From: Rahnella bruchi
GTDB lineage: Bacteria; Pseudomonadota; Gammaproteobacteria; Enterobacterales; Enterobacteriaceae
Length of the DNA stretch: 64,000 bases
Reading direction: 5' to 3'
Assembly: GCF_003614975.1 (NCBI RefSeq)
Contig: NZ_QZWI01000014.1
Coordinates: forward strand, 1 to 64,000
A model generated the notes under the pieces. The model was given only the letters and a program-made list of their open reading frames with translations, made no database searches and was not told the DNA's origin. Shown here piece by piece: positions 1 through 9,115 of the stretch. Both the position numbers and the translations under genes were made by a program. The number at the start of each line of letters is the position of its first letter. The first letter of the stretch is position 1.

Positions 1-96
1 CAGGACGGGCGCTGGCAGCGAATTGTTACTGTACAAACAGGCGCGTGACCGGGCAAAGCAGCTAGGCACGGGCCGGGGCGGCTCGACGACTTATAT

Positions 97-585
97 ATGT
101 ACACCATGACGCCGCGCACCGGGTTTGTGCTGATTGATACCTGGCTCTCCGGTGACCGCGAAATGTTCTACAACGCCATCAGCCATTTATGGTTGCCGGT
201 GACCGTGCTGGCGATGTTGTCGATGGCGGGGATCACCCGTCTGCTGCGCGCCTCTATGCTCGGTGAAATGAACAAAGAATACGTGATTCTGGCGCGTTCC
301 AAAGGTGCGGGCAGGGTGCGGGTATTACTGTGCCACGTCTTCCCGAATGTACTGGGCACGCTGATCACCGTACTTTCGCTCTCCTACGCCAGCCTGCTCG
401 AAGGCGCGGTGCTGACCGAAACGGTGTTTGCCTGGCCGGGCGTCGGACGTTATCTGACCACTGCGCTGTTTGCGGCGGATACTCCGGCAATTCTTGGGGC
501 GACGCTGCTGATCGGTACCTGTTTCGTGCTGCTCAACGCGCTGGCTGACGCCCTTACTTATTTGCTCGATCCGCGGACCCGGTAG
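97..585 (+). CDS. Peptide/nickel-type ABC transporter permease (DppB/NikB family), C-terminal fragment
   Basis: This is the C-terminal half (about 160 residues) of an inner-membrane permease of the DppB/NikB family, whose members are usually 300-340 residues. Visible are the cytoplasmic EAA-type loop (EYVILARSKGAGRVRVLLCH), several hydrophobic helices, and the family ending LLDPRTR. Homology seems to run back in the same frame to about position 79 (GPGRLDD), but an in-frame TGA lies at 46-48 and the sequence before it does not read as a permease in any frame. The listed start is therefore only the first in-frame ATG, not a real gene start. The gene is cut by a rearrangement or by the contig edge. 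It is followed 9 bp later by its partner permease. Confidence 0.8.
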   Translation: MYTMTPRTGFVLIDTWLSGDREMFYNAISHLWLPVTVLAMLSMAGITRLLRASMLGEMNKEYVILARSKGAGRVRVLLCHVFPNVLGTLITVLSLSYASLLEGAVLTETVFAWPGVGRYLTTALFAADTPAILGATLLIGTCFVLLNALADALTYLLDPRTR

Positions 586-594
586 TTTTCGCTT

Positions 595-1470
595 ATGACA
601 CAACAAATGATCCCTGAACAACCTGCGCAGGTCGACGTTGAGACTAACGTCTGGAAGCCTGCGCGCCGCATTACCACGCTGAGCGTCGGGCTGGTGCTGG
701 TCGCCATTCTGGTGCTGACCGCGCTACTTGCGCCTTTGTTAGCGCCTTTCGACCCGAATATTCAGCACATCGAACTGCGGCTGTTGCCGCCGTCGCACAC
801 GCACTGGCTGGGCACTGACGGTTTTGGTCGCGACCTGCTTTCCCGCGTGATTTACGGCGCGCGTCCGACGCTGCTGCTGGTGTCGCTGATCCTGGTGCTG
901 ACCATCCCGGTGGGGCTGCTGATCGGCATCAGCGCCGGTTATATCGGCGGCTGGTTCGAGCGTATTCTGATGCGCCTGACTGACATCGTGATGTCATTAC
1001 CGAGCCTGGTGATGGCACTGGCGCTGGTCGCAATCCTCGGCCCCGGCCTGATGAACGGTGCGCTGGCGCTGGCCTTTACCAGCTGGCCGCCGTTTGCACG
1101 TCAGGCAAGGGCGGAAACGCTGGCACTGCGCCGCAGTGATTATCTGGCTGCGGCACGAATGCAGGGCATCGGCGGATTGCGTCTGATGTTCGGCCACATT
1201 CTGCCGCTGTGTCTGCCAAGCGCCGTGGTGCGCGCGGCACTCAGCCTCGGCGGTATTATTCTGGCGTCTGCCGGTCTGGGTTTTCTTGGCATGGGTATTC
1301 AGCCGCCGACCGCAGAGTGGGGCTCAATGGTTGCCGAAGGCAGTAAAGTGATTTTCGACCAGTGGTGGGTCGCCGCCGCACCGGGCGGGGCAATTCTCTT
1401 CGCCAGCCTGGCGTTTAACCTGCTGGGCGATGGCCTGCGTGATAAAATGGATCCACGACATGGCAACTGA
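595..1470 (+). CDS. Peptide/nickel-type ABC transporter permease (DppC family)
   Basis: This is the second membrane subunit of a PepT-family ABC importer (291 aa). The N-terminus has a cytoplasmic stretch and a first transmembrane helix, then the DppC hallmark HWLGTDGFGRDLLSRVIYGA. The EAA loop lies near residues 180-200 (RSDYLAAARMQGIGGLRLMF) and the C-terminus is the typical NLLGDGLRDKMDPR. It pairs with the preceding permease to form the channel. The next gene starts inside its last 11 bases, which points to translational coupling. The substrate (di/oligopeptide, nickel or an opine-like compound) cannot be read from the sequence, and the substrate-binding protein gene would lie upstream of the window. 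Confidence 0.9.
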   Translation: MTQQMIPEQPAQVDVETNVWKPARRITTLSVGLVLVAILVLTALLAPLLAPFDPNIQHIELRLLPPSHTHWLGTDGFGRDLLSRVIYGARPTLLLVSLILVLTIPVGLLIGISAGYIGGWFERILMRLTDIVMSLPSLVMALALVAILGPGLMNGALALAFTSWPPFARQARAETLALRRSDYLAAARMQGIGGLRLMFGHILPLCLPSAVVRAALSLGGIILASAGLGFLGMGIQPPTAEWGSMVAEGSKVIFDQWWVAAAPGGAILFASLAFNLLGDGLRDKMDPRHGN

Positions 1471-2329
1471 CATTTTGCATAACGACAAACTTGTCGCGAA
1501 AGATCTCACCATTTATCTGCCGGGGGAACGTCCGCTGGAACTGGTGAAATCCCTGTCCCTCAGTGTCGGACAGGAACGTGTGGCGCTGGTCGGAGAGTCC
1601 GGTTCCGGTAAATCCCTCACCGCCCGCGCGCTGATGGGGCTGCTGCCGCATCCGTGCCAGCTGCGCGCTTCGCAGCTGACGCTGGGCGATAACGACCTGA
1701 CGACATTGAAGGAACGCGAATGGAACCGCCTGCGCGGGAACCGTGTTTCGATGGTGATGCAGGATCCCAAACATGCGCTGAACCCGACGCAAAAAATTGG
1801 CAAGCAGGTTGAAGAACCGCTGCGCCTGCATACGCGTCTCGGGCGTAAAGAACGTCAGGAAAAAGTCGCCGACATGCTTAACGCCGTCGGTCTGCCCAAT
1901 CCTGCATTTCTGCAACAGCAATATCCACATCAGCTTTCCGGCGGCATGGGCCAGCGCGTGATGCTGGCGATTGCGCTGATCAACGATCCGCAATGGCTGA
2001 TTGCAGATGAACCTACGTCGGCGCTGGATTTTGACATGCGCGAACAGGTGCTGGGCTTAATCGAGCGTCTGGTCGAACAGCGCAATATGGGACTGATCCT
2101 GATAAGCCACGATCTGCAACAGGTGGCGCACTATTGCGAGCGGGTGCTGGTGATGTACAAAGGCGAGCTGCTCGATGAGTTGCCTGCGGATCAGTTGGCG
2201 CACGCCACGCACCCGTATACCCATACGTTATGGTCGTGCAGACCGAGTAAATTTACCCACGGTGAACGCCTGCCGGTGCTGGATCGCGAGCTGCTGGCCT
2301 CTTTAAAACAGGAGCCGCGCCATGAGTGA
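1460..2329 (+). CDS. ABC transporter ATP-binding protein (DppD/NikD-like)
   Basis: This is the first ATPase of the transporter (289 aa from the chosen start). Walker A is GESGSGKS, the signature is LSGGM, Walker B is WLIADEP, and the H-loop is LISHD. The start at 1460 (MATDIL) is preferred over an in-frame ATG at 1430, because 1430 would lie 41 bp inside the preceding permease, whereas 1460 gives the compact overlap usual in these operons. The protein is shorter at the C-terminus than DppD (about 330 aa) and lacks the cysteine-containing oligopeptide tail, more like NikD. It overlaps the next ATPase gene by 8 bp. Confidence 0.88.
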   Translation: MATDILHNDKLVAKDLTIYLPGERPLELVKSLSLSVGQERVALVGESGSGKSLTARALMGLLPHPCQLRASQLTLGDNDLTTLKEREWNRLRGNRVSMVMQDPKHALNPTQKIGKQVEEPLRLHTRLGRKERQEKVADMLNAVGLPNPAFLQQQYPHQLSGGMGQRVMLAIALINDPQWLIADEPTSALDFDMREQVLGLIERLVEQRNMGLILISHDLQQVAHYCERVLVMYKGELLDELPADQLAHATHPYTHTLWSCRPSKFTHGERLPVLDRELLASLKQEPRHE

Positions 2330-2999
2330 GATTGTCGCTGAACTTAACCAGCTGAGCGTGTCGCACCGCCAGGGCGTTGAAGTCCGAACCGTGGTGCATA
2401 ATGTCAATCTGAGCATCAATAAAGGCGAATGCTTCGGCCTGGTAGGGCCGTCCGGTTGCGGCAAATCCTCTCTGTTGTGGGTGCTGGCGGGACTGAACGG
2501 TCACTGGGATGGCGGCCTGACACTGCTCGATCACAAGGTAAAACCCGGCAAGCCGTTTACCGGCAGCCTGCGCCGTGACGTACAGATGGTGTTTCAGGAT
2601 CCATATGCGTCGCTGCATCCGAAACACAGGTTGCTGCGCACGCTGGCGGAGCCGCTGAAAATCCTGAAAGAGCAGGACATCGAACAAAAGATTGCGCAGG
2701 GATTTCGTCAGGTCGGGCTGGATCCGGCATTGATGCACCGTTATCCGCATCAGCTCTCCGGCGGCCAGCGGCAGCGCGTGGCGATTGTCCGGGCGCTGCT
2801 GCTCAAACCCAAGCTGTTACTGCTTGATGAACCGACGTCTGCGCTCGATATGTCGGTGCAGGCAGAAATCCTTAACTTGCTTAACGACCTTAAGTCCAGC
2901 AGTGACCTGACGATGATACTGGTCAGCCATGATGCTGATGTGATTGACCATATGTGCGACAGAGCCGTACACATGGCAAAGGGCTATGTTCTGAGCTAA
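2322..2999 (+). CDS. ABC transporter ATP-binding protein (DppF/NikE-like)
   Basis: This is the second ATPase of the operon (225 aa). Walker A is GPSGCGKS, the Q-loop is [12 protein letters not shown], the signature is LSGGQRQR, and Walker B is LLLLDEP followed by LVSHD. It forms the heterodimeric motor with the preceding ATPase. It is short for the family (NikE is about 268 aa) because it ends soon after the H-loop, at HMAKGYVLS. It is the last gene of the operon and is followed within 60 bp by a good intrinsic terminator. The two ATPases without C-terminal peptide tails suggest the importer need not be a peptide transporter. Confidence 0.88.
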   Translation: MSEIVAELNQLSVSHRQGVEVRTVVHNVNLSINKGECFGLVGPSGCGKSSLLWVLAGLNGHWDGGLTLLDHKVKPGKPFTGSLRRDVQMVFQDPYASLHPKHRLLRTLAEPLKILKEQDIEQKIAQGFRQVGLDPALMHRYPHQLSGGQRQRVAIVRALLLKPKLLLLDEPTSALDMSVQAEILNLLNDLKSSSDLTMILVSHDADVIDHMCDRAVHMAKGYVLS

Positions 3000-3049
3000 T
3001 TCTCTCCGGCATTCCATGCTGCGGCTTTTACAGCAAATCCTCCGTTATG

Positions 3050-3079
3050 ACGGCCTGTTCTTCAGGCCGTTTCTTTTCC
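3050..3079 (+). terminator. Intrinsic terminator of the first ABC operon
   Basis: An 8-bp perfect stem ACGGCCTG/CAGGCCGT with loop TTCTT (3050-3070) is followed by TTCTTTTCC. It lies 51 bp after the stop of the last ATPase gene. Confidence 0.8.
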
Positions 3080-3861
3080 AACGACTCCCCCGGAGTTCCC
3101 CGCTGAGTTATCCCGTTAATTTTTGCTGTCGCACAGAGTGTTTTTTGTGCGTATTCGGCTGGGTGGGTCAATATTTCCCCTACCAGTATCTCATTACACA
3201 AATATTCCCATTAAATCTCTCTGACTGTTTTGAATAAAAAACGCCCAAGACGGGCAGGTAACAAATGGACTATTTCGATCAATTTAATCACTGTTGAAAT
3301 TAATATTCCGTTCAAACTGGTTTTAATTTCGTCTTGTTTTATTAATAAAAGTCCTAACACGAAAAAATTGCGTAGTACAAAAATCTTATGGCTGCTTTTT
3401 CTATTAATTAGATAATGGCTTTCAATTCAAAATAATTACCCTGCTATGCACTATTTAAATGCAATGCCTTTTCAAATAGCACGAATTCCTTAACGATTGT
3501 TAACAGAAAAAAACCTTTTGATAAAGGTGATCCCGCTTGCAACTACTTTACAAAATGATAAACAATTTGCACCTCTATGGTGCTACGCACTGTAATGGTG
3601 CAAATTGTTATGCGAAAACCGCATATAATCAGGGGGTTAGCGGCTTATGGTTGAAACATAATGTTACAACTCTTTACTCAAAAAAGACTTACTGAAGCGA
3701 ACTTTTCCATTTTAACTTTTCGTGCTCAGTGTTAAGGTTCAAATCGTTTTACAGACAGACGCATTTAAATACATGTACAAATACTCACAGCCCGATATTT
3801 CAGTCCTATAAAAGAACGGGCATGAGAACTCCTTTATAAAAAAATCAAGGAAACTTAAATA
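3080..3861. other. Long AT-rich gene-free regulatory region before the porin
   Basis: About 780 bp without a credible gene. The short open frames here have no ribosome binding sites and no recognisable products. The stretch is markedly AT-rich compared with its neighbours, as is usual upstream of enterobacterial major porins (multiple OmpR sites, leader, sometimes an antisense sRNA). A tandem NtrC-like element sits at 3567-3601. A possible OmpR-like box is GGTTGAAACATAATGTTAC around 3648-3667, and TATAAA near 3808 could be a -10 element. I could not recognise a MicF or MicC homologue. Confidence 0.6.
3567..3602. promoter_or_regulatory. Two tandem NtrC-like enhancer boxes within a 13-bp inverted repeat
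   Basis: Box 1 is TGCACC-TCTAT-GGTGC (3568-3583) and matches the NtrC consensus GCACC-N5-GGTGC exactly. Box 2 is GCAC-TGTAA-TGGTGCA (3587-3602) and closely resembles the second NtrC site of E. coli glnA. The pair sits inside a larger perfect inverted repeat, AACAATTTGCACC (3561-3573) and GGTGCAAATTGTT (3597-3609). No sigma-54 promoter with GG-N10-GC spacing was found between here and the porin start, so the target promoter is unknown. Confidence 0.5.
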
Positions 3862-4932
3862 ATGATGAAGCGCAGTGTGTTGGCCTTAGCGGTCTCTTTA
3901 ATTGCAGTGGGTTCTACCGCAAATGCAGCTGAGATTTATAATAAAGACGGTAACAAACTGGACCTCTACGGTCGCGTAACCGCTAAGCATTATTTCTCCG
4001 ATGACACGGGGTCTGACGGCGACATGACTTATGCGCGTCTGGGCTTTAAAGGCGAAACTCAAATTAACGACACATTGACCGGTTACGGTCAGTGGGAATA
4101 CAACATTCAGGCTAACCACGCAGAATCTCAGGGCGACCTGGGCAACAAAACCCGTCTGGGCTTTGCGGGTCTGAAAGTGAAAGATTTCGGTTCTATCGAT
4201 TATGGCCGTAACTACGGTGTGGTTTACGACGCACTGGGCTTCACCGATATGCTGCCAGAGTTTGGTGGTGATACCGCTAACTCCGACAACTACATGGTAG
4301 GTCGTTCTAACGGCCTGGCAACTTACCGTAACCAGGACTTCTTCGGTCTGGTCACTGGCCTGAACATCGCCCTGCAATATCAGGGTAAAAACGAGAACGA
4401 CGGTCGTACAGCGACTAAAGCGAACGGCGACGGTTACGGCGCATCCATCGATTATGAAGATATCGCAGGTTCCGGCATCGGTGCTGTTATCGCGGGTTCT
4501 TCATCTGACCGTACTAACGCACAAACCAACTCTGCTATCGGCGGCGGTGATAAAGCGTCTGCATGGGCTACCGCTCTGAAATACGATGCTAACCAGATTT
4601 ATCTGTCTGCAATGTATAACGAAACCCGTAACCTGGCACCAATCCCAGGCGGCTTCGCTAACAAAACTCAGGGTTATGAGTTAGTTGCACAGTACCAGTT
4701 CGAAAACGGCCTGCGTCCTTCTATCGGTTACGTACAGTCTAAAGCGAAAGATGTTGAAGGCGGTATCGGCGATGCTGACCTGGTTAAATACTTTGAAGTT
4801 GGTGCGACTTACTACTTCAACAAAAACATGTACACCTATGTTGACTACATGATCAACCAGATCGATGACAACAACAAACTGGGCGTAAGCTCTGATGACG
4901 TTGTTGCTGTAGCACTGACTTACCGCTTCTAA
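3862..4932 (+). CDS. ompF: OmpF/OmpC-family trimeric outer-membrane porin
   Basis: This is a general porin (356 aa precursor) forming a 16-strand beta-barrel trimer for diffusion of small hydrophilic solutes. A signal peptide of about 22 residues ends [13 protein letters not shown]. Diagnostic stretches are [16 protein letters not shown], the loop-3 constriction motif [22 protein letters not shown] and the C-terminal aromatic signal LTYRF. The MMKR start and loop-3 sequence resemble OmpF more than OmpC, but enterobacteria outside Escherichia often carry several such paralogues, so the symbol is family-level. The ribosome site AAGGA lies 9 bp before the first ATG (an alternative is the next codon). 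The codon use is strongly biased, as in highly expressed genes. It is monocistronic, ending in a strong terminator. Confidence 0.9.
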   Translation: MMKRSVLALAVSLIAVGSTANAAEIYNKDGNKLDLYGRVTAKHYFSDDTGSDGDMTYARLGFKGETQINDTLTGYGQWEYNIQANHAESQGDLGNKTRLGFAGLKVKDFGSIDYGRNYGVVYDALGFTDMLPEFGGDTANSDNYMVGRSNGLATYRNQDFFGLVTGLNIALQYQGKNENDGRTATKANGDGYGASIDYEDIAGSGIGAVIAGSSSDRTNAQTNSAIGGGDKASAWATALKYDANQIYLSAMYNETRNLAPIPGGFANKTQGYELVAQYQFENGLRPSIGYVQSKAKDVEGGIGDADLVKYFEVGATYYFNKNMYTYVDYMINQIDDNNKLGVSSDDVVAVALTYRF

Positions 4933-4985
4933 GTTAGTGAACCAAATTATTACCCCATTCTGTGTCTGAAAAAGGTAATCGCAAA

Positions 4986-5014
4986 GGCAGAGTTCATTGG
5001 CTCTGCCTTTTTTT
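4986..5014 (+). terminator. Intrinsic terminator of the porin gene
   Basis: The stem GGCAGAG (4986-4992) / CTCTGCC (5001-5007), with AAA/TTT extending it, is followed by seven T. It is 53 bp after the porin stop. Confidence 0.9.
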
Positions 5015-5204
5015 GTGCCTGTCATTTACCCCTCGTCACCTTCGCTGTTCCTTATCCAATAACCACAATTAATTCATGCGGCTAGCCCCATAGCCTCACG
5101 TTATACCCCAAAGCCAAACAAGTATTCGTCAGCCGCTTTCTCCCGTGGAATATTCATCGGGTCTTATTAAAACCCATTAAAAAAAGAAACCCGGAGAAAC
5201 TGAC

Positions 5205-6215
5205 ATGCAGCAAATTCCAAAGCCGTATCTTTTATTCCTTGGTGACGTGATGGATCCGCTGGCCGCGAAAACCGCGCGCGGCATCCACGTCTGGCGTCCT
5301 GAATCCTGCGTCGGGCAAATCCGTCTGGCGACCGATTCGGTGTCACTGAGATTACCAGAACTCGACATTGAAACGGCCAAAGCGCAGGGCGCGAAAACCA
5401 TGGTGCTGGGCACGGCGAACTCCGGCGGTAAATTACCGAAACACTGGCTGGATTCGATCAAAGCGGCGATCCGCGCCGGGCTTAATGTCGCCAACGGCCT
5501 GCATCAGGGGCTGAATGACATTCCTGAGCTGGTTGAACTGGCCAAAGAACATCACGTAGAGCTGTTTGACGTGCGCCATATGCAGCCGGAACTCGATACC
5601 GGCACCGGTAAAAAGCGCAGCGGCAAACGTATTCTGACCGTCGGCACCGACTGTTCGGTCGGCAAAATGTACACCTCGCTGGCGCTGGAAGCCGCTATGC
5701 GGGAGCTGGATCTGAACGCCGATTTCCGTGCGACCGGGCAGACCGGTGTGCTGGTGGCGGGGGCAGGTATCGCGATTGACGCAGTGATTGCCGATTTTAT
5801 TTCCGGTGCCGTCGAAGCGCTGTCTCCGGCCAACGATGACGATCACTGGGACATCATCGAAGGTCAGGGCTCGCTGTATCACCCGTCTTTCGCCGGTGTC
5901 AGCATGGGGCTTATCCACGGTGCGCAGGCGCATTTACTCGTGATGTGTCATGAACTTGGCCGCCCGCACATGCGCCATCTGCCCCATCAGTTTATGCCGA
6001 CGCTGCGCCAGTGCCTCGATACCAATCTGGCGGCCGCCAGCCTGACCAGTCCGGATGTCAGAATCGCCGGTTTCTCACTGAATACTTCAGGGGTTAGCGA
6101 AGAAGAAGCGAAAATTGCGCTGGCTGAAATCAGCGAAGAATTTGGCGTGCCAGCTACCGACCCGGTGCGTTTTGGTATCAAAAATATCGCGCAATGGATT
6201 AAGGATAACGGCTGA
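5205..6215 (+). CDS. dgcN: DgcN-type D-glutamate N-acetyltransferase (DUF1611 family)
   Basis: This 336-residue protein belongs to the DUF1611 family. Members named DgcN N-acetylate D-glutamate as the first step of a D-Glu degradation route, with DgcA as the next enzyme. The N-terminal domain (about 1-140) contains LGTANSGG. The C-terminal domain begins with a P-loop-like motif, VGTDCSVGKM, near residue 147, and contains the family stretch EGQGSLYHPSF. The start has a good ribosome site (CCGGAG, 10 bp upstream). The stop overlaps the next start by one base (TGATG), so dgcN and dgcA are translationally coupled. Function is assigned from the dgcN-dgcA pairing, not from catalytic residues. Confidence 0.82.
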   Translation: MQQIPKPYLLFLGDVMDPLAAKTARGIHVWRPESCVGQIRLATDSVSLRLPELDIETAKAQGAKTMVLGTANSGGKLPKHWLDSIKAAIRAGLNVANGLHQGLNDIPELVELAKEHHVELFDVRHMQPELDTGTGKKRSGKRILTVGTDCSVGKMYTSLALEAAMRELDLNADFRATGQTGVLVAGAGIAIDAVIADFISGAVEALSPANDDDHWDIIEGQGSLYHPSFAGVSMGLIHGAQAHLLVMCHELGRPHMRHLPHQFMPTLRQCLDTNLAAASLTSPDVRIAGFSLNTSGVSEEEAKIALAEISEEFGVPATDPVRFGIKNIAQWIKDNG

Positions 6216-7180
6216 TGATTCAGATGACTTTCCAGTCCATCGAACTGCCGCTGGCAAAGCCGTTTGCGATTTCCCGTGGAACGCGCACTGCCGTCACGGT
6301 GGTACGTGTTTCCCTGACCGACGGTGAATTTACAGCGGTCGGGGAATGTACGCCAACCGCCCGTTATCAGGAATCGCCACAAAGCGTATGCGAACAACTT
6401 GAGCTTATCCGCCCGCAGGTGGAACAGGGGCTGAGCCGTGAAGCATTACAGCAGGCGTTACCAATGGGGTCAGCACGTAATGCCCTCGATTGTGCAATGT
6501 GGCGTCTCGATGCGGCAAAACAGGGCAAAGACCTGTGGCAACTGCTTGATATGCCAAAACCTGTTTCTGTAATTACTGCCGAAACCCTGAGCCTGGATTC
6601 AGTGGAAAACATGGCGAAAGCCGCTGCTGTGGCCGTCGCAGGTGGCGCGCAGTTGCTCAAAATCAAACTCGACCGTGAGCACATTATCGAGAAAGTGGCG
6701 GCCATCCGCGCCGCTGCACCGCACGCCACGCTGGTGGTAGACGCGAACGAAGCCTGGTCGGGTTTAGATCTCGGCAGTTTGTTTGGGGCACTGCATGAAT
6801 TCAACGTCGCCATGATCGAGCAACCCCTTCCTGCCGGTAATGACAAAGATCTGGTGCGTTGTTTGCATCCTATCCCTGTCTGCGCCGACGAAAGTTGTCA
6901 TGAGCGTGCAGATATCGAAGGGCTGCGGGACCGGTACGAGATGATCAACATCAAGCTCGATAAATGCGGTGGCCTGACGGAAGCGCTGGCGATGACCGAT
7001 GTGGCACGGCATTTCGGCCTGCGGATTATGGTTGGCTGCATGCTCGGTTCCTCCATTGCGATGGAAGCGGCGTTGCCGGTGGCGGTGCAGGCCGAACGTG
7101 TCGATCTCGACGGGCCAATCTGGCTGGCGCAGGACGCCGAACCGGCATTGCGCTATGAAAACGGTGAAGTCTGGCTTTAA
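6215..7180 (+). CDS. dgcA: Enolase-superfamily racemase/epimerase: N-acetyl-D-Glu racemase DgcA or L-Ala-D/L-Glu epimerase
   Basis: This 321-residue enzyme of the muconate-lactonising/dipeptide-epimerase subgroup has the same length as E. coli YcjG. The catalytic Lys pair is in LLKIKLD. The metal ligands are the Asp of VVDANE, the Glu of MIEQP and the Asp of CADES. The opposite-face base is the Lys of NIKLDK. The substrate-capping N-terminal domain contains GECTPTARY. Coupled to dgcN it most likely interconverts N-acetyl-D- and N-acetyl-L-glutamate. Its similarity to YcjG also allows L-Ala-D-Glu epimerisation, which would suit the peptide transporter downstream. A deacetylase to finish the DgcN route was not recognised in the window. 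Confidence 0.85.
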   Translation: MIQMTFQSIELPLAKPFAISRGTRTAVTVVRVSLTDGEFTAVGECTPTARYQESPQSVCEQLELIRPQVEQGLSREALQQALPMGSARNALDCAMWRLDAAKQGKDLWQLLDMPKPVSVITAETLSLDSVENMAKAAAVAVAGGAQLLKIKLDREHIIEKVAAIRAAAPHATLVVDANEAWSGLDLGSLFGALHEFNVAMIEQPLPAGNDKDLVRCLHPIPVCADESCHERADIEGLRDRYEMINIKLDKCGGLTEALAMTDVARHFGLRIMVGCMLGSSIAMEAALPVAVQAERVDLDGPIWLAQDAEPALRYENGEVWL

Positions 7181-7210
7181 CAGTTCAGCCTATAAAGGAG
7201 GCGTTTATTG

Positions 7211-9079
7211 ATGACAGTGCCCATTTTGCAGATTAACGATTTGTCGGTCACCTTCTCTGGCCGGCAAGGCAAAACGCAGGCGCTGAAAGGCGTTTCCTTC
7301 TCTATTAATAAAGGTGAAGTGGTGGCGGTGGTCGGCGAAAGCGGATCAGGTAAATCCGTCACCTCACTGAGCGTGATGGGGCTGCTGCCCGACACGGCGC
7401 ACATTGACGCAGGCAGTATCGAATTTTTTGGCCGCAACGGCACGCATCATGCGCTGACGTCAATGTCGGCAGAATCGCGCCGTAAACTGCGCGGTCAGGA
7501 AATGTCGATGATCTTCCAGGAGCCGATGACCTCGCTCAATCCGGTGCTGCGTGTCGGCGATCAGCTCACCGAAGGGCTGCTGGATCACGGCATGGCGAAC
7601 AAAGCCACGGCGCTGAACAAAGCCCGCGAGCTGCTGAAACAGGTTCGCATTCCTGACGTCGAGCGAATCCTCAAATGTTACCCGCACGAGCTTTCCGGCG
7701 GCATGCGTCAGCGCGTGATGATTGCGCAGGCGCTGGCCTGTGATCCGGCGTTGCTGATTGCGGACGAGCCGACAACCGCGCTGGATGTCACGGTGCAGGC
7801 ACGCATTCTGCAAATTCTGCGCGACCTGCAACAGGGCACTGACATGTCGGTTCTGTTCATCACGCACGATATGGGCGTGGTGGCGGAAATCGCTGACCGC
7901 GTGGTGGTGATGTATCAGGGCAAAGTGGTGGAGCAGGGCAGCGTGACGGAGATTTTCGCCAATGCGCAACATCCTTATACCCGCGCGTTGCTGGCTGCCG
8001 TACCGAAACTGGGCGATATGCAGGGGCTGAAATGGCCGCGCCGGTTCCCGCTGTTAGCCGCCAACACCGGTCAAAACATTTCACCCGAAAAGCAATCGAT
8101 TGCAGGTGATCTGCCTCACATTCCGCCAGCGGAAGACGACCAGAAAACCGCCAATTACGCTGCGCCACCGCTGCTCGACGTGCGCGGGCTGAGCGTCTGT
8201 TATCCGATCCGCTCGGGAGTGCTGTCCCGCGTGACCCAAGAAGTTCACGCCGTAGAGCAAATCGACTTCTCAATATGGCCGGGCGAAACGCTGGCGCTGG
8301 TCGGAGAGAGTGGTTGTGGCAAATCCACCACCGGCCGCGCCATCCTGCGGCTGGTCGGCAGCGAATCGGAAAGCATTCATCTCGAAGGCAAAGAAATCAC
8401 CCTGATGCGCGACACACCCTTTCAGGCGGTGCGCCGTCAGATCCAGATGGTGTTTCAGGATCCCTACGCCTCGCTCAATCCGCGTCTGACCGTCGGGTTT
8501 TCCATTGCCGAACCGTTATTGCTGCACGGACTGAAAAAGTCACTGGCTGACGCCACGCCGGTGGTGAATCAGTTACTGAAAAGCGTCGGGCTGGAGCCTT
8601 CTCACGCGCGGCGTTATCCGCACGAATTCTCCGGCGGCCAGCGTCAGCGCATCGCGATTGCGCGCGCGATGGCGTTACAGCCTCAGGTGATTATTGCCGA
8701 CGAAGCCGTATCAGCGCTGGATGTTTCCATTCAGGCGCAGGTCGTCAATCTGATGATGGATTTACAGCGTGATACCGGCGTGGCGTGGCTGTTTATTTCG
8801 CACGACATGGCGGTGGTGGAGCGTATCGCCAACCGCGTGGCGGTGATGTACAGCGGGCAGATTGTGGAAATAGGTCCGCGCGATGCCGTGTTCAGCAATC
8901 CTCAGCATTCCTACACCCGGCGTCTGCTCAGTTCGGTGCCGGTGGCGGATCCGACGCAGAGGGCGTTACGTCATTTTGATGATGTGGAAGTGAAATCGCC
9001 GGTGCATCCGGCGGGTGTACAGATAGAAAAACTCAAATATTCCCGCGTCAGTGAACATCACTGGGTCGCACAGGGATAA
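7211..9079 (+). CDS. gsiA: Glutathione/peptide ABC importer, fused double ATPase GsiA
   Basis: This is a fused DppD-DppF ATPase (622 aa; E. coli GsiA is 623). The first nucleotide-binding domain has [13 protein letters not shown] and [12 protein letters not shown]. The second has [16 protein letters not shown] and [11 protein letters not shown]. An in-frame TTG lies directly before the chosen ATG; the strong site AAGGAGG is 9 bp from the ATG, which favours it. The C-terminus matches GsiA in pattern (HHWVAQ). It powers import with the downstream gsiB, gsiC and gsiD. In E. coli this system takes up glutathione. Here its position after dgcNA and before two D-specific peptidases suggests peptides with D-residues or gamma-glutamyl bonds as substrates. 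Confidence 0.88.
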   Translation: MTVPILQINDLSVTFSGRQGKTQALKGVSFSINKGEVVAVVGESGSGKSVTSLSVMGLLPDTAHIDAGSIEFFGRNGTHHALTSMSAESRRKLRGQEMSMIFQEPMTSLNPVLRVGDQLTEGLLDHGMANKATALNKARELLKQVRIPDVERILKCYPHELSGGMRQRVMIAQALACDPALLIADEPTTALDVTVQARILQILRDLQQGTDMSVLFITHDMGVVAEIADRVVVMYQGKVVEQGSVTEIFANAQHPYTRALLAAVPKLGDMQGLKWPRRFPLLAANTGQNISPEKQSIAGDLPHIPPAEDDQKTANYAAPPLLDVRGLSVCYPIRSGVLSRVTQEVHAVEQIDFSIWPGETLALVGESGCGKSTTGRAILRLVGSESESIHLEGKEITLMRDTPFQAVRRQIQMVFQDPYASLNPRLTVGFSIAEPLLLHGLKKSLADATPVVNQLLKSVGLEPSHARRYPHEFSGGQRQRIAIARAMALQPQVIIADEAVSALDVSIQAQVVNLMMDLQRDTGVAWLFISHDMAVVERIANRVAVMYSGQIVEIGPRDAVFSNPQHSYTRRLLSSVPVADPTQRALRHFDDVEVKSPVHPAGVQIEKLKYSRVSEHHWVAQG

Positions 9080-9115
9080 CTCACCTTTCTTTTTTGGGAC
9101 ACACTGGAGAACACC

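Noticed and set aside
3016-3415. Two small open frames before the porin
   Set aside because: No ribosome sites, AT-rich composition, and they overlap a terminator region; no recognisable products.
3526-3541. Possible sigma-54 promoter (AAGGTGATCCCGCTTGCA) near the NtrC boxes
   Set aside because: The GG-to-GC spacing is 11, not 10, and it lies upstream of the boxes.
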